NCBI GenBank assembly: GCA_029259945.1
Contig: JAJDEF010000037.1
Span: 1-64,000, forward strand
Direction: 5' to 3'
Origin: Planctomycetota bacterium
GTDB lineage: Bacteria; Planctomycetota; Planctomycetia; Pirellulales; Lacipirellulaceae
Length of the DNA: 64,000 nucleotides
The notes beneath the pieces are model-generated. The model had not been told where the DNA came from and made no database searches. It was given only the letters and a program-made list of their open reading frames with translations. Positions 9,430-18,364 of this stretch are shown here, in pieces; positions within the stretch are counted from its first letter, which is position 1; every line of letters starts with the position of its first letter. The translations under genes and the position numbers were made by a program.

Positions 9430-9458
9430 AGCATACCACCTGTTCATATGAGTGTCAA
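9430..9458 (-). promoter_or_regulatory. vapBC promoter with internal palindrome
   Basis: On the minus strand TTGACA (9458-9453), a 17-base spacer and TATGCT (9435-9430) give a near-consensus sigma-70 promoter. Only seven bases separate the -10 box from the ATG at 9422, so transcription should begin at or next to the start codon. The spacer holds the palindrome TCATATGA (9444-9451), a good candidate operator for the antitoxin. Confidence 0.7.
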
Positions 9459-9493
9459 TATCATAATCAATATAAATAAGGGCCGCAAGCACG

Positions 9494-9524
9494 AAAAAAG
9501 CCCGGGGAATGCGATCCCCGGGCT
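9494..9524 (-). terminator. Intrinsic terminator of the outer-membrane barrel gene
   Basis: A perfect 10-bp GC-rich stem (AGCCCGGGGA against TCCCCGGGCT, six-base loop) is followed on the minus strand by six T residues. It lies about 35 bases past the stop of the gene that ends at 9560. Its sequence closely resembles the hairpin at 52624-52653. Confidence 0.9.
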
Positions 9525-9559
9525 TTGATAAGCGTTTACAAACTTTGAAGGATTGTTGG

Positions 9560-11119
9560 TTAATAAACCACATCGAAGCCGAAGTTGACGCCGTTGATAA
9601 AGATCTCTTGGGTGCCGCCGTCACGAAATCCCATAAAACTATTTCCATTGCCTGGCAATCTGTACCTCACCTGCTGCGAGGCGCGGCGAATGTTGTCGAT
9701 AAATGTCGCCGTGTAACCCAACTTTAACGCGATGGCGCTGGTCACTTGATAGCTAGCCTGGGCACGTATTTCGACCAACGGCGAGAAATCGTTTTCCTGT
9801 TTACCATGGGTAGAAACTGTCGGTTGCAAGAAGAGCGGGTGGTTATGCTGTCCAGTAATCAAATCTTCACCCAGAGCTGCCGATTGATCAAAGTTTTGGA
9901 TGTTGTAACCAAAGAGAAATCGGCCACCGAAATCAAGTAGCAAGCGACGACGTTGGCGTCTCCACTTCATGGCAATTTGCGGTCCGACCAAGTTATTGGT
10001 AATCGTGGTGTCCCAGAAACTTGTTCCGAGTACACCTCCCGTGCCGTTCACAAGAAAGTTATCTTTCAGCCGCAAGTATCTTACTCCGTAGCTGAGTTCA
10101 AGTTCGTTACCCTGCTTCTTCGTCATGTGATGTCGGTTGTCTAACCGATGCGTCCGCATGATCTCGATGCCTTGCATTTCGGTGCTGTTTCGCACCCCCA
10201 GTGTCTGAAAAGAGGTCGGCAGGACCACCAAATCGCCGAAGTCAGCGTTCAAACCACCACCAAGTCTGTCCGGTATTTCGCCCGGATCTTCGGTGTCGAG
10301 TCCATCAGGACCAAATTGACCATCCCGGTCGATATCGTCAGCCATCCCGTCCCCGTCGAGCACACCGTCTCCGTTCGTGTCTCCTTCTAAAGCCCCGCCA
10401 GGAACCGCGCCAATGGTACCATCTACAACATCAAGAAATCCTGACATTAACGGAATCATCCCTCCCGCAAATGCCACGCCCGGATCCTCAAAAACGACGA
10501 GAACCGAACCTAAAGGACTTATCAGTTGAGGGGGCGCTCCAGGAAAAGGACTTGTGATGCCCAATGGAGCGGTCGTAACCGTGTCATCCTGCCCCGTGAT
10601 GCCAAAGCCATAGGTAACTGCAGAAACCGCCTCAGGACCATCGAGAATACCTATCAACCAACCGTTGTCTTTCTCCCAACGACCAAACTCATAACGTTCA
10701 CCCCATCCAAACTCAGCCCGCGGGGGCCCGCTACTTATCCCGCTAGGTAACAAGGGAGCGGCAATAGTAATTGTCGCACCAGGCGTGAATATGAATTCAG
10801 GATCCCCGCCCGGATTAGGAACCAAGAACCCGCCATCATCAAATACTCTCCACGGATTCATCGAACCTGAACTAGTCCCACCCGAGCCAACGGTGGTCCG
10901 TTCGCCCGTAAAAGCCCAACTGAGCTTGTCGTAGTTGAAGAAAAAGCCGCCGCTCTTACGGATCGGTCGGTCTTCGAAATCGAAGTCGACCGGCGAAAAG
11001 AATTGCAGATCGGAATCGCCAAAGCCGTCGGAGAAATAATCCTGAGCCTGGAGCTTCTCTGCGCTCATCGAGATCAACAGGATGGCAACCAACCACGTCC
11101 ATTTATTTTTTGCAGTCAT
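9560..11119 (-). CDS. Putative outer-membrane beta-barrel protein with calcium-binding loop
   Basis: A 519-residue exported protein with a signal peptide ending in LQAQ (about residue 25). The C-terminal half shows alternating hydrophobic strands and ends in FGFDVVY, an aromatic last residue as in outer-membrane barrels. A central loop near 240-285 is rich in Asp and Gly (DTNGDGVLDGDGMADDIDRDG), like thrombospondin type 3 or EF-hand calcium loops. The overall pattern fits the barrel families common in planctomycetes (BBP7-like), but I cannot assign it to one with certainty. Transcribed alone and closed by the terminator at 9494-9524. Confidence 0.65.
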   Translation of the reverse strand: MTAKNKWTWLVAILLISMSAEKLQAQDYFSDGFGDSDLQFFSPVDFDFEDRPIRKSGGFFFNYDKLSWAFTGERTTVGSGGTSSGSMNPWRVFDDGGFLVPNPGGDPEFIFTPGATITIAAPLLPSGISSGPPRAEFGWGERYEFGRWEKDNGWLIGILDGPEAVSAVTYGFGITGQDDTVTTAPLGITSPFPGAPPQLISPLGSVLVVFEDPGVAFAGGMIPLMSGFLDVVDGTIGAVPGGALEGDTNGDGVLDGDGMADDIDRDGQFGPDGLDTEDPGEIPDRLGGGLNADFGDLVVLPTSFQTLGVRNSTEMQGIEIMRTHRLDNRHHMTKKQGNELELSYGVRYLRLKDNFLVNGTGGVLGTSFWDTTITNNLVGPQIAMKWRRQRRRLLLDFGGRFLFGYNIQNFDQSAALGEDLITGQHNHPLFLQPTVSTHGKQENDFSPLVEIRAQASYQVTSAIALKLGYTATFIDNIRRASQQVRYRLPGNGNSFMGFRDGGTQEIFINGVNFGFDVVY

Positions 11120-11427
11120 ATCGTTCCAACTACCCTTGTTGGCGGAGCCGTTTTGCGGCCCCCTGTCGTTTGGTCCGTGCCCCCGTGGAGCATCATTTAC
11201 GGACTACCTGTGCGGGTAGTATCGGACGTGGCAGTCGTGCGGGTTGAGTAAGATCGGTAAACTCTGCCGAAAACTCGGGTAGTAACGCCGAACAGTGATA
11301 GCAGCTAGCATGAGATGGTGAACCGGCTACGGGGTAAAGTTAAACCACGACGACACGACGGACACAACAAAGGACAAAGGGCTTTTCATTGCCTTATGCG
11401 GCAGTGAAAGGATATACTTTTCCTGTT

Positions 11428-11542
11428 AGGCGAGCGGCAGGTAGGAAATTACAAGCACGAAGCGCAAGCGAGTGAATCTCTTGCACTCACTCGCTTGCGC
11501 TTCGTGCTGGTATTTTGGTATATTCCTGACTGCCGCTCGCCT
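11428..11542. repeat. Long palindromic element, copy 1
   Basis: The inner part is a perfect 21-bp stem: AGCACGAAGCGCAAGCGAGTG-type left arm at 11454-11474, a 13-base loop, and its exact complement at 11488-11508. Outside lies a second perfect 13-bp stem, AGGCGAGCGGCAG (11428-11440) with CTGCCGCTCGCCT (11530-11542). Both arms would form a nested cruciform or a long RNA hairpin. A related copy is at 52511-52605. The rest of the 470-base gap (11120-11427 and 11543-11589) shows no gene; one TGCTAGCA site lies at 11552. Confidence 0.9.
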
Positions 11543-11589
11543 GTGACACTTTGCTAGCAAATGACTTCACCGAACTAGAGACTATCTGA

Positions 11590-12546
11590 ATGACCTGCGA
11601 ATCTGATCACTTTCGGCCCTTGAGACAAACGATCGCCTGTTTCTTGTCGCTGCTTGCTTTCTGCATCGGGGCTCAACTCTATGGGCAAGTCGCCGCTCCG
11701 GTTCGTGCGGACGTCGACCAACCAGCAGAGGTGCCGCTTGGCAAAGAGTGGGTCCGTATGACACGCGACCAGCGAGGTCGTCCTGTGGCGCTCGAGGTTG
11801 CCATCGTTCGCTACGTGCCTGCCGATCGTGTCGGGCAGCGAACCCACAACGAGTGGGTCGACTTGGTGGGTGCCGTCCATATTGGCGATCTTGGCTATTA
11901 TCAACAGCTCAACCAACGTTTTCGTCAGTACGATGCAGTGTTGTACGAGCTGGTCGCTCCCAAGGGAACCGTCGTCCAGCAGGGTCAGGGCACCTCGAAT
12001 ACTAATCCGCTAGGAGCGTTGCAAAATGGAATGAAAGCGATGCTCGAAATCGAGCATCAGCTAGAGCAGGTTGATTACACGCAACCCAATTTCGTTCATG
12101 CCGACCTGTCGCCCGACGAGTTTTTGCAATCGATGGAAAACCTCGACGAAAGCTTTCTCCAGCTTTATTTCAGGATGATCGGACAAGCGGTGGCTGAACA
12201 AAGCCAGCAAGCAGCACGCGGCGAGTCGACCGATCTCGATATCTTTGCTGCGCTACTTTCGAAAGATCGACCCCGAAAACTCAAAATCGCGTTGGCCAAA
12301 CAGTTTGAGTCAATGGAATCGATGCTCGTTGCTTTTGCCGGGCCTGACGGGTCAACGCTTATCACCGAACGCAACAAGCGAGCACTCGAGGCGCTACGCC
12401 AACAGCAAGCAGCCGGGAAGAAAAAGCTCGCTATCTTTTACGGTGCAGGGCACCTGACCGACATGCACGAGCAACTGGTCGAGCAATTCGGCCTGAAACC
12501 AGCCAAAATCGAATGGCTCGAAGCATGGGATTTACGGAAAAAATAG
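11590..12546 (+). CDS. Exported TraB/TIKI-like family protein
   Basis: A 318-residue protein with a signal peptide (about 1-35). The N-terminal GAVHIGDLGYYQQL and the C-terminal GAGHLTDMHEQL are the paired GxxH motifs of the TraB/PrgY/TIKI superfamily, and ITERNKRALEAL matches its conserved ER...N motif. Family members include metal-dependent proteases (animal TIKI) and bacterial pheromone inhibitors; the role here is unknown. It heads a run of plus-strand genes, with the tiny basic protein gene starting 138 bases after its stop. Confidence 0.75.
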   Translation: MTCESDHFRPLRQTIACFLSLLAFCIGAQLYGQVAAPVRADVDQPAEVPLGKEWVRMTRDQRGRPVALEVAIVRYVPADRVGQRTHNEWVDLVGAVHIGDLGYYQQLNQRFRQYDAVLYELVAPKGTVVQQGQGTSNTNPLGALQNGMKAMLEIEHQLEQVDYTQPNFVHADLSPDEFLQSMENLDESFLQLYFRMIGQAVAEQSQQAARGESTDLDIFAALLSKDRPRKLKIALAKQFESMESMLVAFAGPDGSTLITERNKRALEALRQQQAAGKKKLAIFYGAGHLTDMHEQLVEQFGLKPAKIEWLEAWDLRKK

Positions 12547-12684
12547 CTGCGAATCGAAGTAAAACCACGATAGCTTCCTGTTTTTTGCCTGCGAAACCGG
12601 GGTGCGAGCCTTCGCGCAACCGACGAAACTTGGTACACTTCGGGGCTCACCCAATTCAACAAAAGTCTGCTGTAGGAGCCTCCC

Positions 12685-12783
12685 ATGGCTAAGCCAGGTC
12701 GCCGAGTTAAGAAAGCCAATCACGGCAAACGTCCCGCATGTAGCCGTCCTCGCAAGAATCGCCGCCAAAAAGTGAAAACCTAA
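12685..12783 (+). CDS. Tiny basic protein resembling ribosomal protein bL37
   Basis: A 32-residue reading frame starting MAKPGRRVKKANHGKRP, with 14 Arg or Lys in total, ATG at 12685 after a TAGGAG ribosome site. The core KANHGKRP matches, from memory, the C-terminal ANHGKRP motif of bL37, the 24-residue large-subunit protein described in actinobacterial ribosomes. The tail CSRPRKNRRQKVKT is extra. A ribosomal or other RNA-binding role is inferred from composition and motif. It lies 15 bases before the fabZ-like gene, possibly in one transcript with it and trmB. It is easily missed by gene finders because of its length. Confidence 0.7.
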   Translation: MAKPGRRVKKANHGKRPACSRPRKNRRQKVKT

Positions 12784-12798
12784 GCGGGGTCTGCGGTA

Positions 12799-13320
12799 GT
12801 GGGTGGCAAGAATTTCATCGTCGATCCTCATCAGATCGACTACTCCAAAATCGTCGCCGATCTCGAAGCAATTCGCGGTGTCAACGCGCAACGTGGCGCG
12901 ATGGAGCAACTGACCGCGATTGTCTACGACGACGCCGAGCAGAATATTTGCATCGGCTACCGGGACACCACCAACGATGAGTTTTGGTGCGCGGGACATA
13001 TGCCAGGCATGCCGTTGATGCCCGGCGTCATCATGTGCGAAGCCGCTGCCCAGATTTGTTCGTTCCATTCGCGCCGTAATGATCTGCTTGGTTGCGAGGT
13101 CATGGGCTTTGGCGGATTAGACAACGTACGGTTCCGCGGCATGGTGCTGCCAGGAGATCGGCTCACGATTGTTTTACAAGTAACAAAGCTACGACGCGGC
13201 CGAATGCTGATCTGCCACTTTCAAGCGTTTGCAAGCAGCACCTTGGTTTGCGAAGGCGAAATTCGCGCCGTCCCTTTGCCTATCGACGAGTTGCACAAAA
13301 AAATTGCTGCGGCTGAATAA
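12799..13320 (+). CDS. FabZ-like (3R)-hydroxyacyl-ACP dehydratase
   Basis: Hot-dog-fold dehydratase that would remove water from 3-hydroxyacyl-ACP during fatty acid elongation. The signature AGHMPGMPLMPGVIMCEAAAQ (residues about 66-85) contains the catalytic His and Glu at the usual 14-residue spacing. The chain is 173 residues, a little longer than typical FabZ, because of an N-terminal extension of about 40 residues. The start is GTG, 15 bases after the small basic gene; trmB follows after nine bases. A second FabZ/FabA-type role cannot be excluded. Confidence 0.85.
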   Translation: MGGKNFIVDPHQIDYSKIVADLEAIRGVNAQRGAMEQLTAIVYDDAEQNICIGYRDTTNDEFWCAGHMPGMPLMPGVIMCEAAAQICSFHSRRNDLLGCEVMGFGGLDNVRFRGMVLPGDRLTIVLQVTKLRRGRMLICHFQAFASSTLVCEGEIRAVPLPIDELHKKIAAAE

Positions 13321-13329
13321 GGATATGCA

Positions 13330-13971
13330 ATGGGCCGACGCGCGTTACGTAAGATTGATCCAGAGCTCGATCTCTCACATCATTTTCGCACCGTCGAAGA
13401 GCTGCCCAACCCGTGCACAGCCCAACAATTGTTTTCAGACGATGGGCCTTTCGAAATCGAAGTGGGGAGCGGCAAAGGGTTGTTCCTGCAAAATGCCGCG
13501 ATACAGCACCCCGAACGACGCTATCTGGGGGTTGAAGTTTCGCACAAATACGCCCGTTTTACGGCTGCCCGCCTGGCCAAACGGGAAATCAAGAATGCCA
13601 TTGCCGTGCATGGCGACGCGCTGCGCCTGTTTCGCGAGCTTGTCCCCGACAATTCGCTAGCGGGAGTTCATGTCTATTTCCCCGACCCTTGGTGGAAAAA
13701 ACGACACCGACGACGACGGGTGCTCAACGAAGCCTTCTTGACCGACGTCGTTCGTACTCTGAAGCCGCAAGGTAAATTGCATTTCTGGACCGACGTCCAG
13801 GAGTACTACGACGTCACGCTAGAACTAATCGCCGAGAAAATTGCGCTCGTTGGCCCTCTAGAAGTTGCAGAACCGTCGGCCGAACACGACCTCGACTACC
13901 GTACCCATTTCGAACGTCGAACGAGACTAAACGACGAACCGGTCTATCGATCGCAGTTTATCAAGGAATGA
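13330..13971 (+). CDS. trmB: tRNA (guanine-N7-)-methyltransferase TrmB
   Basis: Transfers a methyl group from SAM to N7 of G46 in tRNA. The 213-residue length is normal. Visible motifs are the SAM loop EVGSGKG (about 44-50), GVEVSHKYA, HGDA and the family signature HVYFPDPWWKKRHRRRR (about 118-134). ATG follows AAGGAT by about six bases. It ends the plus-strand run that begins with the TraB/TIKI-like gene. Confidence 0.95.
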   Translation: MGRRALRKIDPELDLSHHFRTVEELPNPCTAQQLFSDDGPFEIEVGSGKGLFLQNAAIQHPERRYLGVEVSHKYARFTAARLAKREIKNAIAVHGDALRLFRELVPDNSLAGVHVYFPDPWWKKRHRRRRVLNEAFLTDVVRTLKPQGKLHFWTDVQEYYDVTLELIAEKIALVGPLEVAEPSAEHDLDYRTHFERRTRLNDEPVYRSQFIKE

Positions 13972-14001
13972 ACCTAACCGTTCGGAAGAGGAAAATTGAG
14001 T

Positions 14002-14217
14002 AGACCTCTCGCAAAGGCGCGAAGGCGCAAAAAAGTGATGCGAATCTCGCAGAGACGGCAGAGAAAAGGTGTGTAGAAATAACAAAAGCAGTAACTATCG
14101 AACTGCCCTGCGGGTGTTGGAAAGTCCATGTCTAGTAGACTCAATTACTCCGCTGTCTCTGCAACTCTGCGAGACACTTTTTTGCTTCTTTCTTTGCGCC
14201 TTAGCGAGAGACTCTTC
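14002..14217. repeat. Facing pair of intergenic repeats (GCGAAGGCGCAAA / TCTCTGCGACTCTGCGAGA family)
   Basis: 14002-14067 reads CTCTCGCAAAGGCGCGAAGG... then TCTCGCAGAGACGGCAGAG; 14148-14217 holds the same two modules in reverse orientation (CTCTGCAACTCTGCGAGAC, then TTGCGCCTTAGCGAGAG). Together they form a large imperfect inverted repeat filling the gap between trmB and purF. Related copies lie at 33787-33855 and 53922-54100. Confidence 0.85.
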
Positions 14218-14261
14218 CATGGATTCGCCCAGCAGCATACCGCAAACGACTGCGAAAAAAC

Positions 14262-15839
14262 TTATCGGGCTTTTTCGTAAGTGCGCTCGGCACGATCTTC
14301 GCCGCTCGACTTGTAGTCGTTGAGCGCGATGTCGTAAAGCTTTTGGCCACAGGGGGTGGGATATTCACCGGTGATACAAGCTTGACAAAGCTTGTCGGTA
14401 GGTTTGGCCACCGCACGGGCAATCGACTCGACGGGCAAATACCGGAGCGAATCGGCGCCAAGATCAGTCGCCATGGCGGCAAAAAGCTGCTCGTCTGTCT
14501 GACCCTCTTTGCCAAACTTGGGTGCAAAAAGCTCGCCGATGGTCGACATGTCGATGCCGTAGAAACATGGGGCCACAATCGGCGGGCAAGCCACGCGCAC
14601 GTGAATCTCTTTGGCCCGTCCTAAATCTCGAATTTTTGAGATGAGTACCCGCATGGTGGTCGAACGGACAATGGAATCTTCGACGAGCAAAACACGCCGA
14701 CCTTCCAGCACCTCGGGCAGTGGTGTGTACTTGGCAGCCGCTTTCGCGGCACGTCCGGCTCCCGCCTCGATAAACGTACGGCCTGAATAACGGTTGCGGA
14801 TGAGGCCTTCGACACTGGGAATCCCCAGTTTGTAGGCCATGGCGTCGGCAGCCGCCTTACTCGTGTCGGGCACCGGCACGACAATCGTATCTTCGACATC
14901 CGGTATATCTTCGAGCATCGCTAGCTCTTCGCCTAAGGCCTTTCGAGAAAGATAGACGCTACGCTCGTCGAGCGTGCTGGCGACGTTGGCAAAATAAATC
15001 CACTCGAAGAAACAATGGGCACGGCGAGGATTATCGTTAAAGCGTTCGATGCTGATTTTTCCGTCGGAAATAGTGATCGCTTCACCTGCCTCGAGCGACC
15101 GAATCGATTCGGCAGCAAAACCCAAGTTCACCAAGGCAACGCTTTCGCTTGCAGCAGCAAACAACGGGCCCTCGATGGCATAACACATCGGCTTGATGCC
15201 AAGCGGATCGCGGGCGACCAGCATCTCGCCTTGGGCATTGAGCAAGGCAATGGTGTAGGCACCATCGAAACGGGTCGCCAAATGGCGCATCACGTCAATC
15301 AGCGGCAAGCGACGGTCGCCCGACAGCTCGCGACTGATTTCGTGCATGATGATTTCGGTATCGGTAGTCCGCGTCAAATGATGATCGTCTTCGTTCAGTA
15401 GCTTGTCCCGCAACTGGGTGTAGTTAGCCAATTGACCGTTGAACGCAAAACTAAACCATTTGTGCTTTTGTAGATGATGCCGCTCGAACGGCTGGGCGTA
15501 GCTGCAATCGTCGGCCCCGCAGGTGGCGTAGCGGACATGGCCAATGGCGGCTTGGCCTGCATACCGCCGCATCAAACTTTCGGACTTCCCACGATGGTTG
15601 AGTCGAAACGCCTGGTTGACGGTGCCCAGCTTGCGATGGGTATCGATGATCTGCTGCCGGTCGGGATTGTAGCTCGTCATCCCGGCAGAAAGCTGCCCAC
15701 GATTTTGAATATCGAGCAACATGCGCGGCATGAGTCTCGAAATGTCTCCGGGGCCTTGGGGCGGACAAAGGGGGCTCACTTCGTCGCCTGGCAAATGATA
15801 AATCGCGGCAACACCGCACTCGTGATTCAGTTCGCTCAT
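14262..15839 (-). CDS. purF: Amidophosphoribosyltransferase (PurF), iron-sulfur type
   Basis: First committed step of purine synthesis: PRPP plus glutamine gives phosphoribosylamine. The frame extends to 15956, but the ATG at 15839 gives [14 protein letters not shown], so a short propeptide of seven residues is removed to expose the nucleophilic Cys8, as in the Bacillus enzyme. The C-terminal part has the PRPP loop [12 protein letters not shown]. Cysteines in [11 protein letters not shown] and [11 protein letters not shown] match the ligands of the structural 4Fe-4S cluster of the B. subtilis class. Length 525 residues. Confidence 0.95.
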   Translation of the reverse strand: MSELNHECGVAAIYHLPGDEVSPLCPPQGPGDISRLMPRMLLDIQNRGQLSAGMTSYNPDRQQIIDTHRKLGTVNQAFRLNHRGKSESLMRRYAGQAAIGHVRYATCGADDCSYAQPFERHHLQKHKWFSFAFNGQLANYTQLRDKLLNEDDHHLTRTTDTEIIMHEISRELSGDRRLPLIDVMRHLATRFDGAYTIALLNAQGEMLVARDPLGIKPMCYAIEGPLFAAASESVALVNLGFAAESIRSLEAGEAITISDGKISIERFNDNPRRAHCFFEWIYFANVASTLDERSVYLSRKALGEELAMLEDIPDVEDTIVVPVPDTSKAAADAMAYKLGIPSVEGLIRNRYSGRTFIEAGAGRAAKAAAKYTPLPEVLEGRRVLLVEDSIVRSTTMRVLISKIRDLGRAKEIHVRVACPPIVAPCFYGIDMSTIGELFAPKFGKEGQTDEQLFAAMATDLGADSLRYLPVESIARAVAKPTDKLCQACITGEYPTPCGQKLYDIALNDYKSSGEDRAERTYEKAR

Positions 15840-16065
15840 CGGAGAAGGCTGCGGCCTGGGATAGAGGGGGGTGCGTCCTATGCGATGCGATGCACCGCCA
15901 AGGGGTACCCTGATTCTACGCGGCAGCCTCAAATCTCTCAACCGGCTGCTAGCCACACGTCCGTGGAATTGTAAAGTCGGGGCGGGAATTCGCTGGATAA
16001 CTCCGACAACTCGTAAAGTTGCGGCTCCTGGCTTTGAAAACCAGATGAAATGCGCGCCACCCGCC

Positions 16066-16440
16066 TTACGACTGAACCTCGATCGCGTGGGCTTGCAGGT
16101 CTTCTAGGTCGACGAATTCGATCGTGGACATATGCGTTGCTTCTAAGACAACAGGCGGCGCCTCGCCTGCTTCGAGAGCCTGTTTCCAACGCTCTGCGCA
16201 AAGGCACCAGCGATCGCCCGGTTGTACCCCCGGAAAATCGTACATGGGAATCGGCGTGCTGAGATCGTTGCCGACCGACCGCGAAAACTCTAAAAACTCG
16301 GCGGTCGCCTGAATACAAACCGTGTGGAGGCCCAGATCCTCGCGACCCGTGCGACAGCAGCCATCTCGGTAGAAACCGGTCATCGGCGAGGTTGAACAGG
16401 TCGTTAAGTCGGTACCGAGTACGTTTTTGGGGTTTGGCAT
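16066..16440 (-). CDS. DUF2237 family protein
   Basis: A 124-residue protein beginning [19 protein letters not shown]. The stretches [21 protein letters not shown] and [16 protein letters not shown], with [16 protein letters not shown], are the signature of DUF2237, a cysteine-rich family of unknown function found in many bacteria and some eukaryotes. The Cys pattern could bind metal. The start is the ATG at 16440, at the family's usual N-terminus; ten residues further upstream are open but not conserved. Confidence 0.9.
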   Translation of the reverse strand: MPNPKNVLGTDLTTCSTSPMTGFYRDGCCRTGREDLGLHTVCIQATAEFLEFSRSVGNDLSTPIPMYDFPGVQPGDRWCLCAERWKQALEAGEAPPVVLEATHMSTIEFVDLEDLQAHAIEVQS

Positions 16441-16592
16441 AGTGTGATTGCTCGATTCAGAAAGTCGCAATTTCTAGCTTGCCCACCAGTATACTTGCAA
16501 ATCGCTTGTGTAAACCACATACTTTTGTTCGCGAAACGAATCGCAGCCAATGGGTTTGGGTATTACTTAATTTTTTGTGATCGTGAAGTCTC

Positions 16593-17606
16593 ATGCGCCC
16601 CCTCTTATTTCCGCTCGAATCGCTTATCTATGGCCCCCCCTACGCCGGGCTGAAAAACTTGATTCGGTCGCCCGAACCACTCGATCCCGAGTCGACCTGG
16701 CGCCTTATCACCTGCGATAAACCGGCGGCCTACGAACTCGTTTGCAACCACTGGCCCCTGCGTCCGCTTCGGCCGCTACTGTTGCACGCCAAGATGAAAC
16801 AGGATCACGTGCTGGGAATCGCTGAGCATTACGATGTGTCGAACGATTTCTACGAGTTGTTTCTCGACAAAAAATATATGTTCTACACCTGCGCCGATTT
16901 CGAGGGCGAAGACGATTCGCTCGAGACAGCCCAACAGCGCAAAGCCGATTTTATTCTGGATCTGATTGACCCCAAACCGGGAGAGAAAATCCTGGAACTC
17001 GGCTGCGGCTGGGGGGCGATGCTCAAGCGAATCTACGAGCAGACCGGTGACAAGGAAAATCTCTACGGCTTAACGCTCTCGAAAGAGCAAATCGCCTACA
17101 ACGACCAACACAACGGGTTTCAGGTTGAGTTCGACGACTTTATCAACCGAGAATACGAACCGAAAAAGTTCGACGTGATTTACTCGATTGGTGCTTGGGA
17201 GCATGTGCGCCCGCATGAAATCGCTCCGCTGAGCAAAAAGCTCTATCGTGCGCTCAAACCAGGGGGACGGCTGGTTCAACATTTTTTCTGCCGTGTACCC
17301 GACCACCTGTTCGCCACCATCATTTGTTCGCAAATTTATTTCCCAGGCTCTCTAGGTTCGCCCTACCGGGCGAATGTCAAAGCATTCGAAGACGCCGGCT
17401 TCAAGATCACCCAGCGGACGATCCACGACTACCGCCCTACCCTTCGCGCTTGGTTCGACAATCTGGTGGCCAATCGTGAGCGAGCCTTAGAATTGGTCGA
17501 CGTGCAAACCTACAACCGCTATCTCACGTTCTTCCCCGTCTCGTGGCGATACTTCGAGGACGGCCTAGGGATGCTAGTGCGATGGGTGATGAAGAAGCCT
17601 AGCTAG
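16593..17606 (+). CDS. Cyclopropane-fatty-acyl-phospholipid synthase family methyltransferase
   Basis: SAM-dependent enzyme acting on unsaturated acyl chains of membrane lipids. The SAM site LELGCGWGAM is near residue 136 and is preceded by HYDVSNDFYELFLD and MFYTCADF, both family signatures. At 337 residues it is shorter than E. coli Cfa (382) because the N-terminal lipid-binding domain is reduced. It overlaps the end of the convergent small gene at 17599 by eight bases. Confidence 0.88.
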   Translation: MRPLLFPLESLIYGPPYAGLKNLIRSPEPLDPESTWRLITCDKPAAYELVCNHWPLRPLRPLLLHAKMKQDHVLGIAEHYDVSNDFYELFLDKKYMFYTCADFEGEDDSLETAQQRKADFILDLIDPKPGEKILELGCGWGAMLKRIYEQTGDKENLYGLTLSKEQIAYNDQHNGFQVEFDDFINREYEPKKFDVIYSIGAWEHVRPHEIAPLSKKLYRALKPGGRLVQHFFCRVPDHLFATIICSQIYFPGSLGSPYRANVKAFEDAGFKITQRTIHDYRPTLRAWFDNLVANRERALELVDVQTYNRYLTFFPVSWRYFEDGLGMLVRWVMKKPS

Positions 17607-17799
17607 TCGGCTTGTCATCGCTGAAATAGCTCCACATGGGCTTGATCGCCAAAATCGCAGCCGCGATCAGCATCGGCACAATATAGGGTTTGGCCATCTC
17701 AGCCAGCAACGACCCCACAACGATACCAATAAGCAGAGAACTCCATTTCAAGCAAGCAATGTCTATGGGTTTCCAAACCTTGGTTTTCCAAATATTCAT
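17599..17799 (-). CDS. Small two-helix membrane protein, function unknown
   Basis: A 66-residue protein with two hydrophobic segments (about 18-36 and 40-55) and a short charged tail DDKPTS. It follows the DUF1569 gene by 30 bases on the same strand and converges on the cyclopropane synthase gene, overlapping it by eight bases. I do not recognise a family. The ATG at 17799 follows AGGAGTG by about four to five bases on the minus strand, which supports the start. Confidence 0.55.
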   Translation of the reverse strand: MNIWKTKVWKPIDIACLKWSSLLIGIVVGSLLAEMAKPYIVPMLIAAAILAIKPMWSYFSDDKPTS

Positions 17800-17829
17800 A
17801 CCACACTCCTATGCCTTGATGTTGTTGGG

Positions 17830-18318
17830 TTACTCGTTGGCAGGCACGACAAAGCTCATGTGCATTTCGGCATGCCGAAAACTAAATTTATCCCACTCCT
17901 CGCAGCTCAGATTTCCGAAAAGCGGGTGCATGGCACGCGTAGGATCGCTTTTACAGCGTTCGATGGCTTTTCGCAGATGGTTTAGACCATCCTCTAGGCT
18001 GATATCGTCATGGGGGTAAAACTGGGCTTTGCTGGATTTTCCAATTTTGAATCCTGGTGGAAGTTCAACATTCAGCATTTTATTTTTGAAAAAGAAGGTG
18101 CCTATCACACGCATGGGCCAAGGCATTTTGAATCCGATGCCGTCGATCGACCCCTCGAACCCACGTCCCAAATGATCGAAAATTTGCGCTAAGGTCCAAT
18201 TGCCCACCATTTGGACTTCGCGACCCGCTAGGTTCTCGGCATCGGCCAAGATATCGTCGTAGCTTAGATACGAAACGTCACGTCGGCTAGTCACCGACTT
18301 GGTATTTACTTCCGCCAT
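17830..18318 (-). CDS. DUF1569 family protein (DinB-like four-helix fold)
   Basis: A 162-residue soluble protein. The stretch NWTLAQIFDHLGRGFEGSIDG and the C-terminal GNLSCEEWDKFSFRHAEMHMSFV match DUF1569, a family related to DinB/YfiT proteins in which spaced histidines bind a metal. The activity is unknown. It is probably cotranscribed with the small membrane protein gene downstream. The ATG follows AGAGAGACGG by a few bases. Confidence 0.8.
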   Translation of the reverse strand: MAEVNTKSVTSRRDVSYLSYDDILADAENLAGREVQMVGNWTLAQIFDHLGRGFEGSIDGIGFKMPWPMRVIGTFFFKNKMLNVELPPGFKIGKSSKAQFYPHDDISLEDGLNHLRKAIERCKSDPTRAMHPLFGNLSCEEWDKFSFRHAEMHMSFVVPANE

Positions 18319-18364
18319 GGTAACCGTCTCTCTCTGGTGCTATTAGTGATTAGGCAACCGTGCG

